64,000 bases of DNA from Methylophilus medardicus. GTDB lineage: Bacteria > Pseudomonadota > Gammaproteobacteria > Burkholderiales > Methylophilaceae. The notes under the pieces were generated by a model that made no database searches, was not told the DNA's origin, and saw only the letters and a list, made by a program, of their open reading frames with translations. Shown one piece after another: positions 1-8,348 of the stretch. The DNA is taken from the NCBI RefSeq assembly GCF_006363955.1, contig NZ_CP040948.1, positions 1,488,001-1,552,000 of the forward strand, written 5' to 3'. The number at the start of each line of letters is the position of its first letter. Within the stretch, counting starts at the first letter, position 1. A program made the position numbers and the translations under genes.

Positions 1-219
1 ATCCGAGTCCAAGCCAAAATCACTGCTGCTGGCAAAGTCAATCATGAACTTTTCAAGCACCTGTTCGACCTCTTCACGTGGGACCGGCTTCATGGAGGCC
101 ATGACAATCCCCAGCCGCTGCACTTCTTTCGGTGACAGATGCTTCATGACCTCGGCAGCCTCATCCTCACCAAGCGCCAGCATCAAAATTGCACTTTTAT
201 TTAAACCTTCATCACTCAT
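1..219 (-). CDS. fliG: Flagellar motor switch protein FliG, N-terminal part (cut by window edge)
   Basis: This is the first 73 codons of FliG, the rotor protein that couples the MS-ring (FliF) to the C-ring and to torque generation. The start codon is at 217-219, three bases after the fliF stop, so the two genes are translationally close. The visible residues begin MSDEGLNKSAILMLALGED and continue with a segment around HLSPKEVQRLG. Both are typical of the FliG N-terminal domain that binds the FliF C-terminus. The gene continues off the left edge, so the middle and charged C-terminal domains cannot be judged. The gene order fliF-fliG is the usual one and supports the call. Confidence 0.9.
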   Translation of the reverse strand, partial: MSDEGLNKSAILMLALGEDEAAEVMKHLSPKEVQRLGIVMASMKPVPREEVEQVLEKFMIDFASSSDFGLDSD

Positions 220-222
220 GCA

Positions 223-1929
223 CTATTTCTCCGCAGAGGTCCAGCTGGACACCACATTGGCGACCATACGCGGATTATCTTTAGCCACTTGTTTAGCTGC
301 CAGCAACGTCTGGTCGAGGCCACTCGGTAACGCAGCCGCCTCACCACTTAACGTGACTAATGCGTCTTCACCCTCTGCCGCCCGAGCAATTGGGCTGCCA
401 TCAGGGCCAGTTAACGCTGCTGTGCCAGCGGCCAAGGCCTGTTGCTTTTTGTCTGCCCCGGTCAACTTAACCGCCATGGGTTTCAATAGTTTTTTATAAA
501 TCAGCATCAATACCACGACCCCGGCCAAGAAGCGCAAAGCATCTTTACCGTATTCAATCATCAGCGGATCTTTCCACAGAGGCGGTTCAACCAGCTTTTC
601 TTGTGCTTCGGCCACAAACGGTGTGTTGACCACCGAAATCGTGTCGCCACGCTCTTTATTGAAGCCCATCGCCTGCATTGCCAAATCGCTTACCTGCTGT
701 TTCTCAGCCGTATTCAAGGCGCGATACGTGGTTTTGCCGGTACTATCCACCACTGGAATATGATTGACCACCACCGCCACGTGTAGGCGTTTGACCCCAC
801 CCTTGGCCTGCTGGACATAGCTCACTGTTTTATCCAGCTCGTAGTTAGTCGTATTGTCTTTTTGCGTATTTTGCGGTGGGGCTGGCGGCGCAGCTGGCGG
901 CGCGTTTTCACCTGGGGCTTGCGCGCCCGGTGCATTAATGGGCGCAGTAGACTCACCAGGAGGTTGATTGGACAATGCGCCAGGCACGGCACCATTGTTA
1001 CCACCGCTGGTTTGGGACTCACGGCTTTGTGCACTGCGAATCGCCATGTCATCCGGCTTGCCGTTTGGCTTGTAGGACTCATTGGCCTGCTCAGTCATTG
1101 AGAAATCAATTTCTGCGCTGGTTTCAGCATGTACGTTTTTAGCCCCCACAATCGGCGTAATGATCGACTCCACGCGGCGGGCAATACTGTTCTGCATGTT
1201 TTCGACATAAGCCATTTGCTCAGGGTCGAGGCCATTTTGTTTCAGTTTGTTGGCGTTGTCAGACAACAGATTGCCATTCTGGTCGACCACCGTCACATGG
1301 TCAGCCGACAAATTGGGCACACTGCTCGCCACCAGGTGGACCACCGCGCCAACTTGTTGTGCATCCAAGCGCCGACCGTTGTGCAGGTTCAATAACACAG
1401 AAGCGGTCGGATACTGTTGTTCACGCACAAACACGCTCGGTTTTGGAATCGCCAAATGAATGCGTGCTGCCTGTACCGCAGAGATCGATTGGATGCTGCG
1501 TTCGAGTTCACCTTCTAAGCCACGCTGAAAATTAACCTGCTCAACAAATTGCGACACGCCAAATTTTTGATTCTCGAGTAACTCAAAACCAATATTGCCG
1601 CCTTTGGGCAAGCCTTGGGCGGCTAGTTTCAATCGCACTTGATGCACTTGATCTGCGGGCACCAAAATCGCATTGCCGCCCTCGGCAAACTGATAAGGCA
1701 CATTCAATTTGTCCAGCTCCGCCACGATGGCGCCACCGTCTTTATCAGCAAAGTTAGAAAACAACACGCGGTAATCCGGTTTCTGACTCCATAGCCAGAA
1801 AACGACCATCACGGCAACCACGGCCGCAATGCCTGCGACTAGTAGCAGTTTTTGTCCCATTTGTCCGAACGCATTCGCGGTCGGATTGGACTCACCAGTT
1901 GACGTAAGTAAGGCAGCGTCAGCAGCCAT
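223..1929 (-). CDS. fliF: Flagellar MS-ring protein FliF
   Basis: FliF forms the MS-ring of the basal body in the inner membrane and houses the export apparatus. The 568-residue product has an N-terminal membrane segment at about residues 25-45, the two YscJ/FliF ring-building regions, a Pro/Ala-rich periplasmic linker at about 310-360 and a second membrane segment near 445-465. A FliG-binding cytoplasmic tail follows. The frame is open for 22 more codons upstream. I chose the start at 1929 (MAADAALL) because GGAGGT lies five bases before it. fliE is divergent and fliG follows directly, as in other proteobacterial flagellar clusters. Length is normal for the family (about 550-570). Confidence 0.95.
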   Translation of the reverse strand: MAADAALLTSTGESNPTANAFGQMGQKLLLVAGIAAVVAVMVVFWLWSQKPDYRVLFSNFADKDGGAIVAELDKLNVPYQFAEGGNAILVPADQVHQVRLKLAAQGLPKGGNIGFELLENQKFGVSQFVEQVNFQRGLEGELERSIQSISAVQAARIHLAIPKPSVFVREQQYPTASVLLNLHNGRRLDAQQVGAVVHLVASSVPNLSADHVTVVDQNGNLLSDNANKLKQNGLDPEQMAYVENMQNSIARRVESIITPIVGAKNVHAETSAEIDFSMTEQANESYKPNGKPDDMAIRSAQSRESQTSGGNNGAVPGALSNQPPGESTAPINAPGAQAPGENAPPAAPPAPPQNTQKDNTTNYELDKTVSYVQQAKGGVKRLHVAVVVNHIPVVDSTGKTTYRALNTAEKQQVSDLAMQAMGFNKERGDTISVVNTPFVAEAQEKLVEPPLWKDPLMIEYGKDALRFLAGVVVLMLIYKKLLKPMAVKLTGADKKQQALAAGTAALTGPDGSPIARAAEGEDALVTLSGEAAALPSGLDQTLLAAKQVAKDNPRMVANVVSSWTSAEK

Positions 1930-2191
1930 CTGAACCTCCATGTTTACTACACAAACGGTTTGCAGCAGACACCCGACGCGGGCAAAACGATGCAAACAGC
2001 TTTTTAAACTTGCATGCCCTTTGCGGGCACACTTACATGAGACCCATTATGCGCTTAGTCTATTTTTTCAAATCGGCAAATAAGACGGATTAATGTTGCC
2101 TATTTTACAAAGCACCCAACCCCTCGGAATGCTACAGTGACTACCATGACAATTCGGGCGCAATCTGCCCAAACGATGAAAGGAGTCCACC
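1930..2191. promoter_or_regulatory. Divergent fliF/fliE control region with a short inverted repeat
   Basis: This 262-bp gap lies between the divergent fliF and fliE start codons, so it must hold promoters for both. The sequence shows one inverted repeat, TGCCCTTTGCGGGCA at 2014-2028, which could be a regulator site or a small hairpin. I could not find a convincing sigma-54 (GG-N10-GC) or sigma-28 site on either strand. The fliE ribosome-binding site AAAGGAG is at its right end. Confidence 0.35.
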
Positions 2192-2557
2192 ATGAACGCA
2201 GGCGGTATTGATGCGCAACGCATCACGTCCATGCTGGCACAATTGCGTGCAGCTGCTCAAAAACCTGAAGGGTTGGGCGGCAACGCGATTGCTAACCCAG
2301 TGCAAAAAACCAATGCAGCCAGCCCCACTAGCCAAGTCAGCTTTAGTGATGCGCTCAAGGCTTCGTTAGACCAGGTCAATAATATGCAATTAGAGTCAGA
2401 TAAACTGGGCAAGGATTTTGCCATGGGCAATGACAACGTCAGTTTGTCTGATGTCATGATTTCTGGTCAAAAAGCGAACATCGCCTTTCAAGCCACTGTA
2501 CAAGTGCGTAACAAGCTCGTCACGGCGTATCAAGACATGATGAATATGCAGGTATAA
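2192..2557 (+). CDS. fliE: Flagellar hook-basal body adaptor FliE
   Basis: FliE links the MS-ring to the proximal rod and is the first rod-type export substrate. The 121-residue product has the family's typical C-terminal half, with motifs such as FSDALKASLDQVN, the segment NVSLSDVMISGQKAN and a conserved end containing VRNKLVTAYQDMMNMQV. The N-terminus has the usual spacer with MNAGGIDAQRI. AAAGGAG stands seven bases before the ATG. The gene is transcribed away from fliF and nothing follows it on this strand, so it is probably a single-gene unit. Length fits FliE (about 100-120). Confidence 0.93.
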   Translation: MNAGGIDAQRITSMLAQLRAAAQKPEGLGGNAIANPVQKTNAASPTSQVSFSDALKASLDQVNNMQLESDKLGKDFAMGNDNVSLSDVMISGQKANIAFQATVQVRNKLVTAYQDMMNMQV

Positions 2558-2599
2558 AGCCTACGTAAGTTTGATCAAGCCAACAATTCGCCTAAAAAC

Positions 2600-2890
2600 T
2601 TAAACCTTGGGAGGCAAGCGTGCTTCCCCTTGCTCTAACTGATATAACCAAGCCAATATTTCGGCAATCGCCTGATATAACTGTGGCGGAATATGCGTAT
2701 CTAATTCGACTTGCATTAACAAGCTGAGTAACGCTTGTGACTCATGCACATACACCTCGTGTTCTTTCGCCAGCGCAATCATGCGTTGCGCCAACAAACC
2801 ATTGCCTTTTGCCACGACGCGGGGCGCGAGGTCACCAGCCTCATACGCCAATGCCACTGCTGACTGGGTATAGACTTTATCCGGCTGCAT
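2600..2890 (-). CDS. FlhB C-terminal-like protein (FhlB type)
   Basis: This 96-residue protein matches only the cytoplasmic C-terminal domain of the export-gate switch FlhB. The visible run is AVALAYEAGDLAPRVVAKG, followed by a LAxxMIALAKEHEVYV-type helix and IPPQLYQAIAEILAWLY. It lacks the membrane part and the NPTH autocleavage site. Such stand-alone homologues occur in many proteobacteria, usually downstream of fliK, and are thought to modulate substrate switching. Here the start overlaps the end of the fliK-like gene by 14 bp, so the two are probably co-translated. I do not regard it as a broken flhB, because the reading frame is intact and the context is the usual one. Confidence 0.85.
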   Translation of the reverse strand: MQPDKVYTQSAVALAYEAGDLAPRVVAKGNGLLAQRMIALAKEHEVYVHESQALLSLLMQVELDTHIPPQLYQAIAEILAWLYQLEQGEARLPPKV

Positions 2891-4016
2891 ACTTTGATTG
2901 TGCCTGAACCACTTGGTCGCTACTGATCTGTAAGGATTCGAGTGTTAACCCGGCAGATTGCAAATTCATGGCTAATTGACTGCGTGCAGATTGCAAGGCG
3001 TTCAAAGCCGCAGCCTCACCTGGCGCAACACGCACACTCAGACGACCATTGTGCAGCGTCAGCTTCACCGAGACCTCGCCAAGTGTGGGCAAATGCAAGG
3101 TCAGATCGCTTTGTAAGCTGTTTAACACAGGCTCGTCAGCGGAATATGCAGAGTGCTCCTGCTCATTGACTTGCCACTGCATGGTTTGCCCAGGCCAGAC
3201 TTCACCATGCCAGACCACCCGTTGCTGCTCAAGGACTTGGAGTTGTTGCGCTACCATCTCTGGCGGGGTAAAAATCGGTTTATTTTGCGGCTCCTGCAAC
3301 AACTGGTGCCAAGGGCGCGTGCCCAGCGTGGCTTCTTTCAGGTGTGACTCATAAAATAAGCCTGAACTATCCAATGCGTGTTTCAAGTCTTGTGCCAACA
3401 CTTGCGGCTTTTGCGGGCTATGGCTGACGACCGTCTGGGCTTGTACCACCGTCGGTTGCTGCTGAAAGGCCGATGAGCTCAGCCAGCGCTGCAAATGTTT
3501 GGCCGGCGGACTCAGCTCCACCAGGCTGGCTTGCCCGGTAGCGCTCTTGGCCATGGCTTGTAGATGTTCGTCGTGCTCACCTGCTGATAGATCGGTCAGC
3601 AGGTCTATGTTACTTGCTTGCGCGGCAGGGCCGTTCGCCTGCGCATTGCCGGATTGCACGCCCCATTTGACTTGCGGCAACAGCGCTTTGTCTGCACCCT
3701 GCTGGGCGAGTCCCATAAATTGCATGTGCAAACTTTGCTGCTGTGCCAAATAAGCTGGCAATTGCATCTGCACAGTGACAGGCGCTTGATTGGGTAGCTG
3801 GATTTGAACCTTGAATTGTGCAAGATCGGCATTATTCGCGACGCCAGATTCTTTTTGCAGAATCAAGCCGGTAAACGCCATGCCGGGGCGCATACGCGCC
3901 CAAAGCGGCGCTTCAGACTGGGCACCTTCCACCGGCATGATGGAAGACACGGCACGCAAGCGCTCTGTTTCACTCGCAATAACACGCTGTGAGAGCACTT
4001 GCGGGATGGGTAACAT
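2877..4016 (-). CDS. fliK: Flagellar hook-length control protein FliK-like
   Basis: FliK is the secreted molecular ruler that sets hook length and triggers the export specificity switch at FlhB. The 379-residue product is Gln/Ala/Leu-rich and low in complexity through its first 250 residues. It ends in the conserved hook-length domain, with LPTLGEVSVKLTLHNGRLSV followed by a helix rich in SARSQLAMNLQSAGL. The start at 4016 follows the fliT stop with no gap. The 3' end overlaps the FlhB-like gene, which fits the functional partnership of the two proteins. The N-terminal half is poorly conserved in this family, so only the C-terminal domain carries the identification. Confidence 0.82.
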   Translation of the reverse strand: MLPIPQVLSQRVIASETERLRAVSSIMPVEGAQSEAPLWARMRPGMAFTGLILQKESGVANNADLAQFKVQIQLPNQAPVTVQMQLPAYLAQQQSLHMQFMGLAQQGADKALLPQVKWGVQSGNAQANGPAAQASNIDLLTDLSAGEHDEHLQAMAKSATGQASLVELSPPAKHLQRWLSSSAFQQQPTVVQAQTVVSHSPQKPQVLAQDLKHALDSSGLFYESHLKEATLGTRPWHQLLQEPQNKPIFTPPEMVAQQLQVLEQQRVVWHGEVWPGQTMQWQVNEQEHSAYSADEPVLNSLQSDLTLHLPTLGEVSVKLTLHNGRLSVRVAPGEAAALNALQSARSQLAMNLQSAGLTLESLQISSDQVVQAQSKYAAG

Positions 4017-4349
4017 CTATCGTCCGTCCGGAGGCATGCGCGCATGCAGTTGCGCGTCAAAGATCATGTCGGTAATGCGGTGCATCACTGGATAAAGCAA
4101 ATTGCGGATTTCGCCGTCATCCGCCAGTATCTTTTGCACCAGGGCCTGTTTACGCGCATGCTGCTCTGCTGAGAGTGGTTCAGCGGCGAGGCGCATGGAT
4201 TGCTCTAGACTTTTGACTACTTCAATCTTGAGCATATAAGATTGCTCAAGCTCAGTCACTTTTTCCCAGGCATTTTGTCGCGCCGCAATCAGCATCTGCT
4301 CCATCAGCTTTGCTGCAGATTCATAAGTATTAATCAGTGCCTGTGACAT
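4017..4349 (-). CDS. fliT: Flagellar chaperone FliT-like protein
   Basis: FliT is a small helical export chaperone for the cap protein FliD, and in enterics also a regulator of FlhDC. The 110-residue product is all-helical in composition, starts MSQALINTYESAAKLMEQML and contains an amphipathic middle helix around WEKVTELEQSYM. Sequence conservation in FliT is low. The call rests mainly on size, helical pattern and position directly after fliS in a fliD-fliS-fliT order. The gene is separated from fliS by one base and from fliK by none, indicating one operon. Confidence 0.72.
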   Translation of the reverse strand: MSQALINTYESAAKLMEQMLIAARQNAWEKVTELEQSYMLKIEVVKSLEQSMRLAAEPLSAEQHARKQALVQKILADDGEIRNLLYPVMHRITDMIFDAQLHARMPPDGR

Positions 4350-4350
4350 C

Positions 4351-4851
4351 TTAAGCTCCGGCCGCCGCCATACGGTGTTGACCCATGTGTTGTAACTCGT
4401 TTGTTTTTTGTGCCACCATCTGACCCAGCGACATATCGGCTTGTGCCGGACGCGCGGCAGCAGATTTTTCTAAGGTTTCCCAAGCGGATTTCAATTCCAT
4501 CAGCAATTGCTGAATTTCTTGTACTTTTTTCACATCTTGGCGGACGCTCGCCTCCATCAAACTGCGCGTCATGTACTGATACAGTTGGTCAAGATTTTGG
4601 GCGATGTCGCCACCGGTACGCTTGTCTAGGCAGGCACGTAAGCCACTATCCACAATGGTGACGGCTTGGGTCAGGTATTGGCCTTTTTTAGCAATATCAT
4701 GCTGAGCCATTGCTTGTTGTGCGTGAATACAAGCTGAAATCGCACCGTCGTATAACATCACTACCAACTTCAGCGGGCTGGCATCAACAATCCCGGTTTC
4801 CAACCCCACGCTTGCATAAGCATTCACACCTAATTTCTTCATTCCAAACAT
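4351..4851 (-). CDS. fliS: Flagellin export chaperone FliS
   Basis: FliS binds the C-terminus of newly made flagellin in the cytoplasm and keeps it export-competent. The 166-residue product carries the family signature near residues 15-40, with YASVGLETGIVDASPLKLVV and then MLYDGAISACIHAQQAM. A helical core and a long C-terminal tail follow. AGGAG lies six bases before the ATG at 4849-4851. It sits between fliD and fliT in the same direction, the common order. The tail past residue 130 is longer than in enteric FliS (about 136 residues) and is Ala/Gln-rich. Confidence 0.92.
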   Translation of the reverse strand: MFGMKKLGVNAYASVGLETGIVDASPLKLVVMLYDGAISACIHAQQAMAQHDIAKKGQYLTQAVTIVDSGLRACLDKRTGGDIAQNLDQLYQYMTRSLMEASVRQDVKKVQEIQQLLMELKSAWETLEKSAAARPAQADMSLGQMVAQKTNELQHMGQHRMAAAGA

Positions 4852-4932
4852 TTTCTACTCCTGAATTCTGCTTAAAAGCGTATGGTTAGTGATCATTTGC
4901 CAGCCACCTTCTGCAGACCACTACCGCATCAA

Positions 4933-6612
4933 CTAATTGTTGTTACTAATAGAAGCCAATTGTGAAGTCAGATTATTGCTGGTGCTTTGCATACTGCTGA
5001 GCAAGGCATCCAATTTTGCATACTGTGCACGGTAACGTGCTTCAATAGAAGGCAACCTGGCATTAATATCATCGGACTTTTTATTCAAAACTTTAATCGA
5101 AGATGAGATGCCATCGGTCTTCGTTGTCAACGCGCCATCGCTGTCCAGCCAGCCATCCAACAACGAGCTTAATTCGCCTGCCAGACCTTTACTAAAGGTC
5201 ACAGTGCCACGACTACCGGTGGCAGTACCCGTAACACTTAATTGCAAGCCAAAACTCGCATTACCGAGCGCGCCAGTCAATACCGAGCCGCTGGTGATGG
5301 CAGTGGCACCGTTAATGGTGCCGATGGCGTTGATCCCATTGCCGCCTAGCTGGGAGACATTGACGGCATAAGTGCCTGAGGCGGTATCTGATTTACTGCT
5401 GACAAAACTCACTTGCGGATCCGTCGCGGTGGCCGATGGTGAAAATAGCTTGGCCACATCACTGACGTTGGTTGTCACTGCAGTTTTCAATTTTGTACTG
5501 TCTAGCGACAATGCGCCATCAGAGCCCATGGTCACGCCAATATCGGTTAATGTTTTAAACGTGGTGGCAGTCGGCGAGGAGGCTGATAGCATCGATTTTA
5601 GTTTCACCATGATATTGCGCGCGGTAGAGTCACCTAATAAGGCGCCATTCGCCGTCGAACCCGCCGATACAAACTTGGTCAGGTTACGCATACTGGTGTT
5701 GAGTGAATTATAAGCATCGACAAAGCTTTGTACCGACGCTTGTATGGTATCGGTATCGGTGCCTACCGTCAGAGCATTACTGGTGGTCGTCACCGACTTC
5801 AGTGTCAGGGTGACGCCCTGAATCACATCAGACACCGTATTGCTGGGTTTACTGATGCTCATGCCATCCACGTTGAGCAAAGCGTTTTTGGCTGCAACCA
5901 TTTGGGTCATGTTGTTGGTGCCCGCCAGCGGGTCGTAGGCCAATGCAGAGAGACCTGCGCTGTCGGTCGCATTTCCATCATCGTCCGCCACCGAGATTTT
6001 CAGGCTATTCACTTCGCCCGTGTCTTTCGATGTCACCACCAGACGATTGCCTGACCCATCATTGACAATCGAAGCCGACACCGAGGCGTTTTGAGCGTTA
6101 ATCGCATCGCGAATGCCTGCCAAGGTATTATTGCTGCTAGTGATATCAATCGAAATGTCAGTCTTGTCGCCGTTGGCGGTAAATGCCGCAGGATTGCTCC
6201 CCGCAGCGGCGGCAAACGTGCCGAAAGAAATGGTGAGTTTGCCCGTGCCAACAATGTCAGTGGCACTACTATAAGCAGCAGAAGCCAGCTTTTGTGAAGT
6301 CGCCAACTGGCTGACCGTCACGTTGTAACTACCGATCACGGCAGTACCGTTGGCAGTCGCACTGATGCTGTTACTGTCACTCGCAGTGACAGATTGCGCG
6401 TTAAACTTCGCCGCTGTGGCTAATTTGTTTACCGCTGTCTGAAACGTACTTAATCCGCTTTTGAGCGTGCTGTAAGCGGATAACTTGGTATTGTAAGACG
6501 ATATTTTGGTTTTAATATCGTTGAGAGGTTGCTGTTCCACTTGCATCTGCGCACTGACGAGACTGTCAATTGGAAGCCCTGATACTCCAGTAGAGGATAC
6601 TATCGCTGTCAT
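4933..6612 (-). CDS. fliD: Flagellar filament cap protein FliD
   Basis: FliD caps the growing filament and folds flagellin subunits into it; it is exported by the flagellar type III system. The 559-residue product has the N-terminal FliD domain, with SGLPIDSLVSAQMQVEQQPL at residues 12-31, then Ser/Thr/Ala-rich variable domains. The C-terminal FliD domain has a coiled-coil region ending with ARYRAQYAKLDALLSSMQ. The high Ser/Thr/Asn content of the middle is normal for surface-exposed cap domains. It lies between flaG and fliS with 81 bp before fliS, and probably belongs to the same transcription unit as flaG. Confidence 0.95.
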   Translation of the reverse strand: MTAIVSSTGVSGLPIDSLVSAQMQVEQQPLNDIKTKISSYNTKLSAYSTLKSGLSTFQTAVNKLATAAKFNAQSVTASDSNSISATANGTAVIGSYNVTVSQLATSQKLASAAYSSATDIVGTGKLTISFGTFAAAAGSNPAAFTANGDKTDISIDITSSNNTLAGIRDAINAQNASVSASIVNDGSGNRLVVTSKDTGEVNSLKISVADDDGNATDSAGLSALAYDPLAGTNNMTQMVAAKNALLNVDGMSISKPSNTVSDVIQGVTLTLKSVTTTSNALTVGTDTDTIQASVQSFVDAYNSLNTSMRNLTKFVSAGSTANGALLGDSTARNIMVKLKSMLSASSPTATTFKTLTDIGVTMGSDGALSLDSTKLKTAVTTNVSDVAKLFSPSATATDPQVSFVSSKSDTASGTYAVNVSQLGGNGINAIGTINGATAITSGSVLTGALGNASFGLQLSVTGTATGSRGTVTFSKGLAGELSSLLDGWLDSDGALTTKTDGISSSIKVLNKKSDDINARLPSIEARYRAQYAKLDALLSSMQSTSNNLTSQLASISNNN

Positions 6613-6647
6613 TTATTGTTCTCCCAACCGTCTATTCAAACGCAAAG

Positions 6648-6992
6648 TCAGGCTGTCTGTCGTATCACCAGCCCACGTAATTTATCCAGCGTTTTACTGA
6701 TAGCCAGCACTTCTTCATTGGGAATCTGACGGAGTACCTTTTGTGTTTCGGTATCCACCACTTTCACGATGATTCGATCGCTATCATCATCAATAGAAAA
6801 CTCTATTGTTTGTAACGCTGGCGCAACATACTCATTTAACTTTTTGACAGCACCGCTCAACGCGGCTTTGTCATTCACATCCACTGCAGGTTTGTCTGCG
6901 GAGGCCTCAGCATATTTCACCAGCTTTAAACTGCTGGCCGCCTGCAACCCTTGCACGTTATTGCCTACACCATTTACCAATGAATCACTCAT
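6648..6992 (-). CDS. flaG: Flagellar protein FlaG
   Basis: This 114-residue protein ends in the FlaG domain, recognised from LQTIEFSIDDDSDRIIVKVV, DTETQKVLRQIPNEE and a terminal helix containing ISKTLDKLRGLVI. FlaG proteins affect filament length or stability in several polar flagellates; the mechanism is not firmly known. The gene lies between fliC and fliD in the same direction, its usual place. A strong hairpin in the gap after fliC suggests that its transcript is partly reduced relative to flagellin. Confidence 0.93.
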   Translation of the reverse strand: MSDSLVNGVGNNVQGLQAASSLKLVKYAEASADKPAVDVNDKAALSGAVKKLNEYVAPALQTIEFSIDDDSDRIIVKVVDTETQKVLRQIPNEEVLAISKTLDKLRGLVIRQTA

Positions 6993-7015
6993 GATGTTGC
7001 TCCTTTACCTAGGCC

Positions 7016-7044
7016 AAATCCACAGGGTCTAGGCCTGTGGATTT
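7016..7044 (-). terminator. Hairpin between fliC and flaG (attenuator or leaky terminator)
   Basis: The arms AAATCCACAGG (7016-7026) and CCTGTGGATTT (7034-7044) are perfectly complementary over 11 bp with a seven-base loop. On the minus strand the hairpin is followed only by a short T run, so termination is probably partial. It would let flagellin mRNA accumulate above flaG and fliD. Confidence 0.7.
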
Positions 7045-7063
7045 AGTATTACCGTGTGATGTA

Positions 7064-7861
7064 TTAACCTCTCAGTAATGTCATCACTTGGTTAGGCAAC
7101 TGGTTCGCCTGAGCCAACATCGCAGTACCCGCTTGTTGCAGAATCTGTGCACGGGTCATTTTGGCTGTTTCTGAAGCAAAGTCAGCGTCAGTGATACGAG
7201 ATTTAGATGCTGCCATGTTCTCTGAAGCCACACCTAGGTTATTCACCACTGAAGCGAAACGGTTTTGGTAAGCACCCAGTGTCGCACGGTTGGTGTTCAC
7301 TTCTGTTAATTGCGCATCAATCGCGGTGATTGCATCAGAAGCTGCGTCAGCCGTTGACAAGGAACCACTCAAAGAAGCTGCTGCAACGGATGACACGCTA
7401 ATGGTATCGCCACTGTCTGCACCAATCTGGAAGTTATAACCTGTACCGAAAGCAGCTTGACCGTTAAATTTGGTCGCTGTGCTCAAACGAGTCAGCTCTT
7501 CTTTCAGTTGAGTAAATTCTGTATCCAGGTTTGCACGGTCACCAGAGCTGTAGGAACCGTTGGCTGCCTGTACAGCCAATTCACGCATACGTTGTAAGGA
7601 ATCTGTTGCGCTGCTCAAACCGCCTTCAGCCGTTTGCAAGAAAGAAATTGCATCGTTAGCGTTACGTGTCGCAACATCCATACCACGAACTTGTGAGTCC
7701 ATACGTGTTGCAATTGCCAAGCCAGCCGCATCATCTTTCGCGCTGTTGATACGCATACCAGAAGACAAGCGTTGAATAGAAGTATTCAGGCTGCTTTGTG
7801 ATGCGTTTAAGTTACGTTGTGCATTCAAAGATGCCAAGTTGGTGTTGATTACTGAAGCCAT
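7064..7861 (-). CDS. fliC: Flagellin FliC (short form)
   Basis: This is the filament subunit. The 265-residue product has the conserved N-terminal D0/D1 region, starting MASVINTNLASLNAQRNLN and including RLSSGMRINSAKDDAAGLAI, and the C-terminal region with ITDADFASETAKMTRAQIL. The central part is only about 50 residues, so there are no large D2/D3 domains. The exposed surface is a Ser/Thr/Ala-rich stretch at about 150-185, which would be a natural place for O-linked glycosylation. The gene has a good sigma-28 promoter. The phosphonate/glycosyltransferase cluster starts 487 bp away in the opposite direction. I see only one flagellin gene in the window. Confidence 0.97.
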   Translation of the reverse strand: MASVINTNLASLNAQRNLNASQSSLNTSIQRLSSGMRINSAKDDAAGLAIATRMDSQVRGMDVATRNANDAISFLQTAEGGLSSATDSLQRMRELAVQAANGSYSSGDRANLDTEFTQLKEELTRLSTATKFNGQAAFGTGYNFQIGADSGDTISVSSVAAASLSGSLSTADAASDAITAIDAQLTEVNTNRATLGAYQNRFASVVNNLGVASENMAASKSRITDADFASETAKMTRAQILQQAGTAMLAQANQLPNQVMTLLRG

Positions 7862-7973
7862 GTTAAATCTCCTTTAGAGTCGTATACCCAGTTAAGTGTC
7901 AAATCGTCATGTTACTTTCAACGTTGATCGCTATTTACCACTTAATGTTTGCTATCTAGCGTTGTTAGTTGTG

Positions 7974-8000
7974 TTATCGACCGCTTGCGAAATTTCTTTA
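7974..8000 (-). promoter_or_regulatory. Sigma-28 (FliA) promoter of fliC
   Basis: Read on the minus strand, the site is TAAAGAAA, eleven bases, then GTCGATAA. The FliA consensus is TAAAGTTT-N11-GCCGATAA, so the spacing is exact and the -10 element differs at one position. It lies about 112 bp upstream of the flagellin start codon, leaving a long 5' leader. Confidence 0.85.
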
Positions 8001-8309
8001 ATCCTTGTTGCAAATTTCTTTTTTCGATCAATCATGCACTTGAAACTATTTACGACCCCTCGCACTAAATCTTTAGTCCTGCCTAAAAAAATGTGCAAAT
8101 TTGTTGATATCAATCTATTTTACAAAATCAGTGCCACTCGCCATTAAGCGAGCTACAGTGAGATTCAGGGTTAATTCTGCTTTTAACCAACCGGGCCGAG
8201 CACAGCGTTGCTCACTCGCGCTGTCACACAAGATATAAGGCCAGTTTTCAGCGTTTATCCTCAAATCATTCCTGCATAAAGCCACCGATAATCAGCCTAT
8301 CCGTTTCGT
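8001..8309. other. Intergenic region upstream of the phosphonate operon
   Basis: This stretch between the flagellin promoter and the phosphonate operon holds no gene I can support. It contains ACCGATAA at 8284-8291, which resembles a FliA -10 box pointing toward the operon. No properly spaced -35 box accompanies it, so I do not call it a promoter. Confidence 0.3.
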
Positions 8310-8326
8310 ATACCTTATATAGGTAT
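8310..8326. promoter_or_regulatory. Inverted repeat just upstream of the phosphonate operon
   Basis: ATACCT and AGGTAT flank TATAT at 8310-8326, 22 bp before the start codon of the first phosphonate gene. The position suggests an operator or a start-region element. No regulator gene is adjacent, and the reading is inference from symmetry only. Confidence 0.3.
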
Positions 8327-8348
8327 CAAAAATTAAAAGGAGTTTTGC

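Noticed and set aside
44-499. Plus-strand ORF of 151 codons over the fliF/fliG junction
   Set aside because: It is antisense to two clear flagellar genes, has no ribosome-binding site and its protein is low-complexity Ser/Ala, typical of a shadow frame.
2014-2028. Sigma-54 promoter elements around the fliF/fliE palindrome
   Set aside because: No GG and GC pair with the required ten-base spacing fits on either strand.
2600-2890. Truncated flhB pseudogene
   Set aside because: The frame is intact, and stand-alone FlhB C-terminal homologues next to fliK are a normal family.
8284-8291. FliA promoter for the phosphonate operon
   Set aside because: The -10-like ACCGATAA is there, but the only TAAA-like sequence is 18 instead of 15 bases away, so I report it only as a weak hint.
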